A stretch of 64,000 nt of DNA from Corticibacter populi. GTDB taxonomy: Bacteria > Pseudomonadota > Gammaproteobacteria > Burkholderiales > Burkholderiaceae_C. Each line of letters begins with the position of its first letter. The stretch's first letter is position 1. The stretch is from positions 744,001 through 808,000 of the forward strand of contig NZ_SGWR01000001.1 of assembly GCF_004217315.1 (NCBI RefSeq), written 5' to 3'. Shown here piece after piece: positions 7,831-16,323 of the stretch. The position numbers and the translations under genes were made by a program. Under the pieces are notes generated by a model. The model did not search any database and was not told the DNA's origin. It worked only from the letters and a program-made list of their open reading frames with translations.

Positions 7831-8657
7831 TGCGCATCGAACTGCCCCATTCCTCGCTGTTCGCCTACACCGCCGGCAAGCCACTGCGGCCCGAGCAGCC
7901 CACCATGGTCTTCATCCATGGCGTGCTCAATGACCACAGTGTCTGGATTCTGCAAAGCCGCTACTTCGCGCATCACGGCTGGAACGTGCTGGCCATCGAC
8001 CTGCCCGGCCATGGCAAGAGCAGCGGCACGGCCCCTGCCACGGTGGAGGACGCCGCGCAAGGCGTGATCGAACTGCTTGACGCGGCCGGCTGCCCGCGTG
8101 CGGCGCTGGTGGGCCACAGCATGGGCTCGCTCATTGCGCTGGAAACGGCGGCGCGCCTGGGCGCGCGCACCAGCCACTTGGCCTTGCTCGGCGGCGCCGC
8201 GCCCATGCGGGTCTCGCCCACGCTGCTGGACTGGTCTCTCAACGATCCGGAAAAGGCCTTGCACATGGTCAACGTGTTCTCCCGCAGCACCCTCTCCGCG
8301 CCGCCTTCGGCGCTGGGGCCCGGCACCTGGACCTATGGCATGGGCATGGCACTGGGCCGCCGCATCCTGCGCAGCAACCCGCATGAGAACATTTTCCACA
8401 AGGGCTTTGTCGCCTGCGACCGCTATGCCGGAGCCACGCAGGCCATCGCGCGGGTCCGTGCGCCAACGCTGATCCTCTCGGGTCGCCAGGACCAGATGAC
8501 ACCCGCGCGCGCCGTGCAGCCCCTGCTCGAGGCGGCCCGCATGGCCGGCGTGCCGGTCCACTTCGAGGACATTGCCTGCGGCCACAACATGATGACCGAG
8601 GCGCCGGAGCAGACCCTGGCCACATTGCGCGAGTTTCTGGCTACCCCATCGACATAG
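7830..8657 (+). CDS. Alpha/beta hydrolase, coupled to metY
   Basis: A 275-residue alpha/beta hydrolase. It has the oxyanion segment V-F-I-H-G-V-L-N-D-H, the nucleophile elbow G-H-S-M-G-S (Ser near residue 96), the acid in S-G-R-Q-D-Q-M-T (~residue 221) and the terminal His in I-A-C-G-H-N-M-M (~residue 252). The triad therefore looks complete. The ATG overlaps the metY stop in TGATG, so the two are translationally coupled. The protein is not a recognisable homoserine acyltransferase, being too short and lacking that family's motifs. An esterase or thioester hydrolase acting near methionine metabolism is possible, but that rests on position only. Confidence 0.85.
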   Translation: MRIELPHSSLFAYTAGKPLRPEQPTMVFIHGVLNDHSVWILQSRYFAHHGWNVLAIDLPGHGKSSGTAPATVEDAAQGVIELLDAAGCPRAALVGHSMGSLIALETAARLGARTSHLALLGGAAPMRVSPTLLDWSLNDPEKALHMVNVFSRSTLSAPPSALGPGTWTYGMGMALGRRILRSNPHENIFHKGFVACDRYAGATQAIARVRAPTLILSGRQDQMTPARAVQPLLEAARMAGVPVHFEDIACGHNMMTEAPEQTLATLREFLATPST

Positions 8658-8672
8658 CCGGCAGCGTGGCGA

Positions 8673-9956
8673 TCAGGCCTGGCCGATGCGCTGGAACCAA
8701 CCGCCCGGCAGGCGCGCCACCATCTCCAGCATTTCCAGCTCCAGGAGTTGGGCCTGCAGCACGCGCGCATCCTCGCCGGTACGCGCGCACAGCGTATCAA
8801 GACTGACCGGATCGAAGCCCATTGCCTGCAGCAGCGGCGATTCCCCCGGTCGTGCGGATGGGGAGGCCTGCGCCGCCGGAGGGTTTGCGGCCGATGGCGC
8901 CTCCGAAGGCACCACCGGCGTATTGGCCATCGGGAGCCGGCGCAGCGGCAACTCCTCGAGCACATCCGACACCGTCTCGACCAGTTTGGCGCCTTGCTTG
9001 ATCAGCGCATGACAGCCTCTGGACTGCGGTGCATGGATGGAGCCGGGAATCGCCATGACCTCGCGCCCCTGCTCGGCTGCGAGCCGTGCCGAAATCAGCG
9101 AGCCCGATTTTTCGGCCGCCTCGACCACCAGCGTGCCCTGGCTGATGCCGGTGATGATGCGGTTGCGCCGTGGAAAGTTTGCCGCCAGCGGTGCCGTGCC
9201 CAATGGCTGTTCGCTCAGGATCAAGCCCTGCCTGGCAATCTGCACCGCCAGTTCGGCATGCGCCGCAGGGTAGATGCGGTCGACCCCGGTCCCCAGCACG
9301 GCCACCGTCGCCGGGTGGGTGGCACCTGCGCAGCCGGCTGGGCTTGCCGTCTGCAGGGCGCCTCGGTGCGCGGCGGCATCGATGCCGCGTGCCAGCCCCG
9401 AGACGATGCAGATACGCATGGCCTGCAGTTGCGCGGCCATGTCCTGCGCGTTGCGCAGGCCTTGCGGCGTGGGGCTGCGGCTGCCGACGATGGCCAGCAT
9501 GGCCCGGCTGCACTGGTGCCATGGCAGCAGTGCGGGCGCTGCGGGCGGCCGCTCATGCGAGGGCTCTGGCCCATGCAGCCAAGCCTCGGCTCCCAGCGCG
9601 TACAGCACCGGCGGTGGATCGTCGGTCTCGCGCAGCGCGGGTGGGTAGCGCACATCGTGCAGGCTCAGCACCGCATGCACGATGGCATCGTTCCGGCCAG
9701 CCGTCGCGGGTGGGGCATTCAGCCAGGCAAAAACCTGGTCCAGATAGCGGCCCAGGCTGGCAGGTTGTGCCAACAGCGCCTGGGCCTTGCGATGCGAGCC
9801 CAGCAGTTCGGCGAGCGCTGCTTCGCTCTGCCCGAACACGCACTGCGGCGTCTGCAGCACGGCGAGCAAACGGGCGGCACTCAGGGCGCCAATACCCGGC
9901 GCCTGCGCCAAACGCAGCCAGGGCGCGATCTCCGAATCAAAAGAATCCCGTCTCAT
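8673..9956 (-). CDS. dprA: DNA-processing protein DprA (Smf)
   Basis: A 427-residue DprA, which loads RecA on incoming single-stranded DNA during natural transformation. It has an N-terminal SAM-like region with A-P-G-I-G-A, then the Rossmann core. The core shows A-I-V-G-S-R-S-P-T-P-Q-G, S-G-L-A-R-G-I-D-A-A-A-H, L-G-T-G-V-D-R-I-Y-P and F-P-R-R-N-R-I-I-T-G-I-S. A C-terminal winged-helix domain (~residues 365-425) follows a low-complexity Pro/Ala/Ser linker. It lies downstream of the LysM gene on the same strand, the usual neighbourhood opposite def-fmt. Confidence 0.93.
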   Translation of the reverse strand: MRRDSFDSEIAPWLRLAQAPGIGALSAARLLAVLQTPQCVFGQSEAALAELLGSHRKAQALLAQPASLGRYLDQVFAWLNAPPATAGRNDAIVHAVLSLHDVRYPPALRETDDPPPVLYALGAEAWLHGPEPSHERPPAAPALLPWHQCSRAMLAIVGSRSPTPQGLRNAQDMAAQLQAMRICIVSGLARGIDAAAHRGALQTASPAGCAGATHPATVAVLGTGVDRIYPAAHAELAVQIARQGLILSEQPLGTAPLAANFPRRNRIITGISQGTLVVEAAEKSGSLISARLAAEQGREVMAIPGSIHAPQSRGCHALIKQGAKLVETVSDVLEELPLRRLPMANTPVVPSEAPSAANPPAAQASPSARPGESPLLQAMGFDPVSLDTLCARTGEDARVLQAQLLELEMLEMVARLPGGWFQRIGQA

Positions 9957-10029
9957 GCGGCGATTGTCGGCGGCAGCGGCTGCATCGGCAAGCCGGCTTC
10001 ATTCCCGCCGAACCGGCATCACAGCTGCA

Positions 10030-11280
10030 TCACTGGGGCGCAACGAGTCGGTCGCCCACGGTGACCGGATCGCTGCTGTCCATGATCAGGCCGTAGGCGA
10101 CCCGATCGAACACGCGGAACACCAGCAGCAGGCCATTGGGCTCGTCGGGCAGGCGCACGCGGGCGTTGCGGCCGCCTTCCGGATCGCGCACCAGCCGGCC
10201 GGCGCGCATGATCTGGAAGACATGGCCAGGCTCAACGGCAGCATCGCTGCCAAGATTGATCGCCACCACCTGGTTGGAAGAGGCGTTGGCGACGGCCTGA
10301 TCGGCGTAGAGCGAGACCACGCGGCCTTCCAACCCTTCGGGCGGCACGCGCGGCACGAAATGCGCGTAATCGGTGGCCTCGTTCTGGCGTTCGAGCTGAT
10401 CACCGATCTGCACTTCGGTGACGGCCTTGAGGATGTCCAGCGTGGCCGGGCGGTACTCCTCGACAGGCTTGCCGCGCTTGTCCAGTGCCTCAACGAAGAA
10501 TTCGTCACGCACGATGCGGGCCTGACCGACATATTCCCCCTCGTAGCCGAGGATCTCGCCGGTCTGCGGGTCCTTCAGCGGCTTGGGCTTGCGGAAGATC
10601 GACAGGTCGCGCGCCGCGCCATCGTGGGTGGCCAGCGGCACGGCATCGGTGCCACGGGCATAGAGACGGTCCCCATTGCCCATGATCAGCCGCTCCTCGG
10701 CCGATGCAATGATGACCGGCAGTTGCGAGAGCGCATCCAGATCCTTAACCACCGGTCTCACCAGGAACGGCTCGATCAGGTCGCGGCGGATCGTCGGCAG
10801 AGCCACCTGTTCGAGCGTTTCCTCCCGCACCGAGGGCGAGAGCTTGATGGTCTCGTCATCGCCGAAGCGGCTCAGGCCCAGGCGGGCGTAGCCATCGCGG
10901 ATGTCCAGATACAACACCTGGCCGGGATAGATGAGATGGGGGTTGCGGATGCTCTGCAGGTTCATGCCCCACAGCTGGGGCCAGTGCCAGGGCTTTTGCA
11001 GATAGAGGCTGGAGATGCCCCACAGCGTATCGCCGCGCTTGACCGTGTAGGTATCGGGCGCACCGGCGCGCAGCTCGCCCACCGGAACGCCCCGCTCGGC
11101 CGTCTGCTGGGCCACCGCGCGCTGCTGCGCGGTGATGGGATAGTTCTGCGCCTGCAGCAGCGCGGGCGCCGGCAGCAATACGGCCATGGCCACGAGGGCG
11201 GCACCGCGACGCATTGCGTGCTTCTTCACATGGGCGGTGGTCATGATGGTCTTGTCGGTCTTGTTGTTCAGATCAGTCAT
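10030..11280 (-). CDS. LysM peptidoglycan-binding domain protein
   Basis: A 416-residue exported protein. A signal peptide ends near L-L-Q-A-Q (~residue 45) and is followed by one LysM domain at about residues 76-126 (Y-T-V-K-R-G-D-T-L-W-G-I-S ... N-P-H-L-I-Y-P-G-Q-V-L-Y-L). About 290 residues of unassigned periplasmic sequence follow. The conserved position upstream of dprA and divergent from def is widespread in betaproteobacteria, but the molecular role of the C-terminal region is not known to me. I used the ATG at 11280 (M-T-D-L-N-N). An in-frame ATG at 11301 with GAGGGG after it makes the exact start uncertain. Confidence 0.87.
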   Translation of the reverse strand: MTDLNNKTDKTIMTTAHVKKHAMRRGAALVAMAVLLPAPALLQAQNYPITAQQRAVAQQTAERGVPVGELRAGAPDTYTVKRGDTLWGISSLYLQKPWHWPQLWGMNLQSIRNPHLIYPGQVLYLDIRDGYARLGLSRFGDDETIKLSPSVREETLEQVALPTIRRDLIEPFLVRPVVKDLDALSQLPVIIASAEERLIMGNGDRLYARGTDAVPLATHDGAARDLSIFRKPKPLKDPQTGEILGYEGEYVGQARIVRDEFFVEALDKRGKPVEEYRPATLDILKAVTEVQIGDQLERQNEATDYAHFVPRVPPEGLEGRVVSLYADQAVANASSNQVVAINLGSDAAVEPGHVFQIMRAGRLVRDPEGGRNARVRLPDEPNGLLLVFRVFDRVAYGLIMDSSDPVTVGDRLVAPQ

Positions 11281-11486
11281 ATGCAAATGGGATCCCCTCA
11301 TGGCTGCCCGCGCCCTGCTGCTGTGCCGCATCGTGCCAGCGGCATTCGGCCCGGGCAAACATCTCAAAATGTGACAAATTGCTTGGATTCTGATTCCAAG
11401 CCCCTTGCAAATCAATGCTTTTCTGCCACATGGTCATGATCCATCACAAAAGTGGCGAAAATAACGACAGTTTACAAAGTTCCGTT

Positions 11487-11987
11487 ATGGCAATTCTGAA
11501 CATTCTTCAATATCCGGATCCGCGCCTGCACAAGATAGCAAAACCCGTCGACGAGGTGGACGAGCGCGTCCGCCAACTGGCTGCCGACATGCTCGAGACC
11601 ATGTACGAGGCCAGCGGCGTCGGGCTGGCGGCCACGCAGATCGACGTGCACGAACGCCTGCTGGTGATGGACACTTCCGAGACGCGCGACCAACCCCTAG
11701 TGCTGATCAATCCGCAGCTGGTCTGGACCAGCGAGGAAACGCAGATCAACGAGGAAGGCTGCCTGTCGGTGCCCGGCATCTATGACGGTGTCGAGCGGCA
11801 CACCGCCGTGCACGTCAAGGCGCAGGATGAACACGGCCAATGGCGCACCATCGAGGCAGATGGCCTGCAGGCCATCTGCGTGCAGCACGAGATGGATCAC
11901 CTGGTGGGCAAGGTGTTCGTCGAATACCTCTCGCCGCTCAAGCGCAACCGCATCAAGGGCAAGATGCTCAAGCGCCAGCGCGACTGA
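11487..11987 (+). CDS. def: Peptide deformylase
   Basis: This 166-residue metalloenzyme removes the formyl group from nascent N-terminal methionine. All three motifs are intact: G-V-G-L-A-A-T-Q (residues 44-51), E-G-C-L-S with metal ligand Cys92, and Q-H-E-M-D-H-L with ligands His134 and His138 and catalytic Glu135. The start at 11487 (M-A-I-L-N-I-L) matches the family; the frame is open upstream but not conserved. No clear Shine-Dalgarno is visible, only an A/T-rich leader. It is grouped with fmt, which adds the formyl group. Confidence 0.96.
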   Translation: MAILNILQYPDPRLHKIAKPVDEVDERVRQLAADMLETMYEASGVGLAATQIDVHERLLVMDTSETRDQPLVLINPQLVWTSEETQINEEGCLSVPGIYDGVERHTAVHVKAQDEHGQWRTIEADGLQAICVQHEMDHLVGKVFVEYLSPLKRNRIKGKMLKRQRD

Positions 11988-12088
11988 AAACGCCTTGATG
12001 CCCGCCAGGACCGCCGCGCAGGCATTGTGCGGGTAGCCGGCCCGTTGGAGATCCCCGACAACAGGACTTTTACGGCACAATCCCCGCC

Positions 12089-12670
12089 ATGAAGAACGCA
12101 TTCACGCCCCGTCGTGGCGCACTCCTTGGCGCGTCGCTGCTGTCTTTGGTCCTGCTGACCGGTTGCGCCGGCACGGCCGCACCGTCAGTCAGCGGCGCCG
12201 GCTCCTTCTCGCAGGCCAGCCTTGGCAGCACCCGCGAGCAGGTGCTGGCCGAACGTGGCGAGCCACTGGCCGTCTACCAGGTGGGAGACGACTGGCACTG
12301 GTTCTACAACCGCGGCCAGCTGCATTTCGACCGCCAACTGCTGGTCTTCAATGCAGAGGGTGTGCTGACGCGAATCACTCCGGCTTGGCAGCGCGCCGCC
12401 TTTGAACGCATCGACCCGCAAAGCTGGAAGTCGCTGGAGTTGCTGCAGCAGTTCGGCCCTCCCCTCGCACAGAGACGTCCACAGACCTCGATTCTCGGCA
12501 ACCGCGACGAGGATGCCCCCAACAGCCAGCCGGTCGATGAGGCTGCCCGCACCTGGCTTTATGGTTTTTACGAGTACGGGCGCTACTACCGGGTCGGCAT
12601 TGCCGTCTCGGGCACGGGTGCCGTCGCCGCGCCGAGCATCGAGCGCGACGACCAGAACATCACGCAGTAA
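12089..12670 (+). CDS. Hypothetical lipoprotein between def and fmt
   Basis: A 193-residue predicted lipoprotein with signal [19 protein letters not shown], the lipobox L-T-G-C at residue 26. The mature region opens with [16 protein letters not shown], resembling the SmpA/OmlA (BamE-like) pattern of a short helix after a conserved Gly-x-Thr-x-x-x-V. Aromatic-rich strands D-D-W-H-W-F-Y and [12 protein letters not shown] follow. A BamE-like fold is a guess. It sits between def and fmt but has its own leader, and a possible hairpin terminator follows. Confidence 0.78.
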   Translation: MKNAFTPRRGALLGASLLSLVLLTGCAGTAAPSVSGAGSFSQASLGSTREQVLAERGEPLAVYQVGDDWHWFYNRGQLHFDRQLLVFNAEGVLTRITPAWQRAAFERIDPQSWKSLELLQQFGPPLAQRRPQTSILGNRDEDAPNSQPVDEAARTWLYGFYEYGRYYRVGIAVSGTGAVAAPSIERDDQNITQ

Positions 12671-12699
12671 GTCATTCCCAGCAAGCCTTCGCCTCCGCA

Positions 12700-12727
12700 A
12701 GGCCCCTGCACAGACCACCAGGGGCCT
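12700..12727 (+). terminator. Possible rho-independent terminator after the lipoprotein gene
   Basis: There is a perfect 9-bp inverted repeat: AGGCCCCTG at 12700-12708 and CAGGGGCCT at 12719-12727, with a 10-base loop. It is followed by a moderately T-rich stretch (CCTTTCTTCC). The hairpin lies between the lipoprotein stop at 12670 and the fmt start at 12745. Confidence 0.4.
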
Positions 12728-12744
12728 GCCCCTTTCTTCCAGAC

Positions 12745-13725
12745 ATGCGCACAGCTTTTGCCGGCACGCCGGAATTCGCCAATGTGGCCTTGCAGGCCAT
12801 GATCACGGCGGGCTTCACCCCCGCTGCCATCCTCACCCAGCCGGATCGGCCGGCCGGCCGCGGCATGCAGCTGCAGGCCTCGCCCGTCAAGCAAACTGCC
12901 CTCGCCCACGGCGTTCCGGTCCTGCAACCGGCCGGTCTGCGGCTCAATGGCCGCCATGCCGAGGCAGCGCGCGACACACAGGCAGGACTTGCCGCGCTGG
13001 AGCTGGATGTGCTGGTGGTTGCCGCCTATGGCCTGATCCTGCCCGAGTGGGTCCTGCAGTTGCCGCGCCTGGGCTGCCTCAACATCCACGCCAGCCTGTT
13101 GCCGCGCTGGCGCGGTGCGGCGCCCATCCATCGCGCCATCGAGGCAGGCGACACCCAGACCGGCATCACCATCATGCAGATGGACGCCGGACTGGATACC
13201 GGCGACATGCTGCTGACCACCAATCTCGCCATTGGTGCTGATGAAACCACCGGCGAACTGCATGATCGCCTGGCGGCACTGGGCGGCCAAAGCATCGTGC
13301 AGGTTCTGCAGCAGATGCAGGCGAGCGGGGCGGCGCTGCCGGCCACGCCGCAGCCGCAGGAAGGCGTCAATTACGCCCACAAGATCAGCAAGACCGAGAG
13401 CTGGCTCGACTGGGCGCTGCCCGCCAGGCTGCTGGCACAGCGAGTGCGGGCCTTCAACCCGTTTCCGGCGGCGCAGGCACGGCTGAACGATGACGCCATC
13501 AAGATCTGGCGGGCCCATGCCGAGGCCACGAGCCTGCCAGCCGGAGCCCTGCCCGGGACGGTGCTTGCAGCCGGTGCGGACGGCATCACCGTGGCCTGTG
13601 GCGAAGGTGTGCTGTGCCTGACCGAGCTCCAACGCGCCGGTGGCAAGCGCCTGCCCGTGGCACAGTTCCTCAACGGCTTCGTGATCCATGCCGGCGATCG
13701 GTTCAACGCCGCGCCTGCGCAGTGA
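12745..13725 (+). CDS. fmt: Methionyl-tRNA formyltransferase
   Basis: A 326-residue enzyme that formylates initiator Met-tRNA using 10-formyl-tetrahydrofolate. The N-terminal catalytic domain has [18 protein letters not shown], the [16 protein letters not shown] signature and D-T-G-D-M-L. The C-terminal tRNA-binding domain contains A-H-K-I-S-K-T-E and R-A-F-N-P-F-P. The length is normal for the family. azlC begins 7 bases after its stop. Confidence 0.96.
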   Translation: MRTAFAGTPEFANVALQAMITAGFTPAAILTQPDRPAGRGMQLQASPVKQTALAHGVPVLQPAGLRLNGRHAEAARDTQAGLAALELDVLVVAAYGLILPEWVLQLPRLGCLNIHASLLPRWRGAAPIHRAIEAGDTQTGITIMQMDAGLDTGDMLLTTNLAIGADETTGELHDRLAALGGQSIVQVLQQMQASGAALPATPQPQEGVNYAHKISKTESWLDWALPARLLAQRVRAFNPFPAAQARLNDDAIKIWRAHAEATSLPAGALPGTVLAAGADGITVACGEGVLCLTELQRAGGKRLPVAQFLNGFVIHAGDRFNAAPAQ

Positions 13726-13732
13726 CGCCAGC

Positions 13733-14575
13733 ATGTCCGGCCTCTCGCATTCGCTGCAGCGCTGGCGGCACCTGAGCCGCGACCCGCATTTTCGCCAGGG
13801 TGCGCGTGACCAGCTGCAGGTAGCGCTGGGCATCGGCGCCTGGGGCCTGGTCACCGGAGTGGCCATGGTCAAGGCCGGCCTGTCGATCCCGATGGCCGCG
13901 CTCATGAGCCTGCTGGTCTACGCCGGCAGCTCCCAGCTGGCCGTGCTGCCACTGCTGGCCAGCCATGCGCCGCTGTGGGTGATCTGGCTGACGGGCTTTT
14001 GCGTGAACCTGCGCTTCGTGATCTTCAGCAGCATGTGGCGCGAGCATTTTGGCCATCTGCCACTGGCCCGACGGCTGCGCATGATGTACTTCAGCACCGA
14101 CATGATCTTCGTGCTGTTCTTCCAGCGCTTCACCACGCGGCGCTATGCGCCCGAGCAGGAACCGTACTTCTGGGGCAGCGCCGTGGTGACCTGGCTGGGC
14201 TGGCAACTGCCGTCCTTCGCCGGCATCTTCCTCGCGCAGTTCATCCCGCTTTCATGGGGCCTGGGTTTTGCCGGCATCCTGGCGCTGCTGGGCGTGACGC
14301 TCTCGCTGCTGATCGACCGCGCCACGCTGGCAGCAGGCCTGGCCGCTGGCGCCGTGGCGATTGCCGCCTATGCCATGCCGCTCAAACTCAACATCCTGGT
14401 CGCCATTGCTGCAGCCATTGTGCTGGGGCTGAGCTTCGAGGCCGCCGAACGCCGCCTGCGCCAGGCCCAGGCACGTCCGCGACAGGCCGCCACGACCGCC
14501 GCAGAACCACCGGAACCAATACAGGAACAAGCGCCGATACACGCTCAGGCACGGGAGAGCCACCATGAACTATGA
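13733..14575 (+). CDS. azlC: AzlC-type branched-chain amino acid exporter, large subunit
   Basis: A 280-residue inner-membrane protein with seven or so hydrophobic segments and the AzlC family pattern. The pattern includes the core A-L-M-S-L-L-V-Y-A-G-S-S-Q-L-A and the N-L-R-F-V-I-F-S-S loop. It forms a two-component efflux permease for branched-chain amino acids and analogues with AzlD. The ATG at 13733 was preferred over an upstream GTG inside fmt because it starts M-S-G-L-S and clears the fmt stop. The C-terminus (last ~40 residues) is a soluble Ala/Gln/Pro/Glu-rich tail, not usual for the family. azlD overlaps its end by 11 bases. Confidence 0.88.
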   Translation: MSGLSHSLQRWRHLSRDPHFRQGARDQLQVALGIGAWGLVTGVAMVKAGLSIPMAALMSLLVYAGSSQLAVLPLLASHAPLWVIWLTGFCVNLRFVIFSSMWREHFGHLPLARRLRMMYFSTDMIFVLFFQRFTTRRYAPEQEPYFWGSAVVTWLGWQLPSFAGIFLAQFIPLSWGLGFAGILALLGVTLSLLIDRATLAAGLAAGAVAIAAYAMPLKLNILVAIAAAIVLGLSFEAAERRLRQAQARPRQAATTAAEPPEPIQEQAPIHAQARESHHEL

Positions 14576-14900
14576 CCCGCTCTGGCTGCTGGCCGTGATC
14601 GCCGGGCTGACCGGCGTGACGCTGCTGACACGTGCCTTCTTCATGCTGCCGGAGCGTGAAATCCCGCTGCCGGGCTGGCTGCGCCGGGGCCTGCGGTACG
14701 CCCCCCTGGCCGCGCTGGCGGCCGTCATCGTGCCCGAGATGCTGATGACCAATGGCCAGTTGACCGGCACCTGGCAGGATGCAAGGCTGCTGGCCGTACC
14801 CTTTGCTTCGGCATACTACCTTTGGCGGCGCGGCATCCTGGGCACCATCGTGGTAGGCATGCTGGTCTACCTGCCTCTGCACATCGGGCTGGGCTGGTGA
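14565..14900 (+). CDS. azlD: AzlD-type branched-chain amino acid exporter, small subunit
   Basis: A 111-residue membrane protein with four hydrophobic segments, the usual partner of AzlC. Features are [10 protein letters not shown] near residues 20-30 and [16 protein letters not shown] in the middle. The 11-base overlap with azlC implies coupled translation at a fixed ratio. Confidence 0.87.
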   Translation: MNYDPLWLLAVIAGLTGVTLLTRAFFMLPEREIPLPGWLRRGLRYAPLAALAAVIVPEMLMTNGQLTGTWQDARLLAVPFASAYYLWRRGILGTIVVGMLVYLPLHIGLGW

Positions 14901-15016
14901 GCCAACGCTTTGGCATCGCCCACGCCCGCCTCTTCTACAATGCCGGCCACCGATGCCGTCGGCCAGACTTCGCAGCCGACTGCCCGCCTCATGCACACAA
15001 CATCCAAGGAGCTGAC

Positions 15017-16213
15017 ATGCACTTCATCCGTTTTACCGATCTTTGTGAACAGGGCAAGGTCAAGGACCAGAAGGTGTTCATCCGCGCCGACCTGAACGTG
15101 CCGATGAACGCGCAGGGCGAGATCACCGAGGACACGCGCATCCGCGCCTCGCTGCCCTGCATCCGCGCAGCCCTCGATGCCGGCGCCGCCGTGATGGTGA
15201 CCAGCCACCTGGGACGGCCACAGGAAGGCCAGTTGCAACCCGGCGATTCGCTGGCCCCCGTGGCGCTGCGCCTGGGCGAACTGCTGGAGCTGCCGGTGCC
15301 GCTGGCGCGCGACTGGGTCGATGGTGTGGCGGTCGAGCCGGGCCAGGTGGTGCTGCTGGAAAACTGCCGCGGCAATGTCGGCGAGAAGAAGAATGACCCC
15401 GCGCTGGCCAGGAAGATGGCGGCGCTGTGCGACATCTTCGTGCACGACGCCTTTGGCACCGCCCACCGTGCCGAGGCCTCCACCTACGGCATTGCCGAAT
15501 ATGCCCCCATCGCCGCGGCCGGCCCGTTGCTGGCCGCCGAGATCGATGCCATCAGCAAGGCCCTGGCCAACCCGCGCCGTCCGCTGGTGGCCATCGTGGC
15601 CGGCTCCAAGGTCTCGACCAAGCTGACCATCCTGCGCAGCCTGGCCGACAAGGTCGATGCGCTGATCGTCGGCGGCGGCATTGCCAACACCTTCATGCTG
15701 GCGGCCGGCCTGCCGATCGGCAAAAGCCTGGCCGAGCCGGACCTGCTGGACGAGGCCCGCGCCATCATCGAACTGATGAAGGCGCGCGGCGCCCAGGTGC
15801 CGATCCCGGTGGATGTGGTGGTGGCCAAGCGCTTCGCCGCCGATGCCGAGGCCAGCATCCGCCTGGCCGCCGACGTGGCCGATGACGACCTGATCCTCGA
15901 CATTGGTCCACAGACCGCGGTGACCCTGGCCGAGCAACTGCAGGCGGCCGGCACCATCGTCTGGAACGGCCCGGTGGGCGTCTTCGAGATGGCCCCGTTC
16001 GAGAACGGCACCCGCACCATTGCCGAGGCCATCGCGCAATCGCCGGCCTTCAGCATTGCCGGCGGCGGCGATACGCTGGCGGCGATTGCCAAGTACGGCA
16101 TCGAGGACAAGGTCGGCTACATCTCGACCGGTGGCGGCGCCTTCCTGGAAGTGCTTGAAGGCAAGCAGTTGCCGGCTTTCGAGATCCTGGAGCGCCGCGC
16201 CGACCAGGCTTGA
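15017..16213 (+). CDS. pgk: Phosphoglycerate kinase
   Basis: A 398-residue glycolytic kinase converting 1,3-bisphosphoglycerate and ADP to 3-phosphoglycerate and ATP. It has the signature [10 protein letters not shown], the substrate-binding S-H-L-G-R-P and D-A-F-G-T-A-H-R-A, the nucleotide-side G-S-K-V-S-T-K and the C-terminal hinge G-G-G-D-T. AAGGAGC precedes the ATG at 15017; the open frame upstream is non-coding. It stands alone here, with no gap, pyk or fba in the window. A 19-bp perfect hairpin follows. Confidence 0.97.
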   Translation: MHFIRFTDLCEQGKVKDQKVFIRADLNVPMNAQGEITEDTRIRASLPCIRAALDAGAAVMVTSHLGRPQEGQLQPGDSLAPVALRLGELLELPVPLARDWVDGVAVEPGQVVLLENCRGNVGEKKNDPALARKMAALCDIFVHDAFGTAHRAEASTYGIAEYAPIAAAGPLLAAEIDAISKALANPRRPLVAIVAGSKVSTKLTILRSLADKVDALIVGGGIANTFMLAAGLPIGKSLAEPDLLDEARAIIELMKARGAQVPIPVDVVVAKRFAADAEASIRLAADVADDDLILDIGPQTAVTLAEQLQAAGTIVWNGPVGVFEMAPFENGTRTIAEAIAQSPAFSIAGGGDTLAAIAKYGIEDKVGYISTGGGAFLEVLEGKQLPAFEILERRADQA

Positions 16214-16239
16214 CCCGGCAGCGGCCTCACCGTCACGAA

Positions 16240-16280
16240 GTCATGCAAAAGGGACGGCCAAGCCGTCCCTTTTGCATGAC
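16240..16280. terminator. Bidirectional hairpin terminator between pgk and fadD
   Basis: A perfect 19-bp inverted repeat, with arms at 16240-16258 and 16262-16280 and a 3-base CAA loop. The stem carries an AAAAGGG/CCCTTTT block, so a GC-rich hairpin followed by Ts forms on both strands. It lies between two convergent genes (pgk + and fadD -) and can serve both. Confidence 0.85.
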
Positions 16281-16323
16281 TGCCGCAGCCTTGGACTCCG
16301 CTCGCACCACCCGCCTCTGACCT

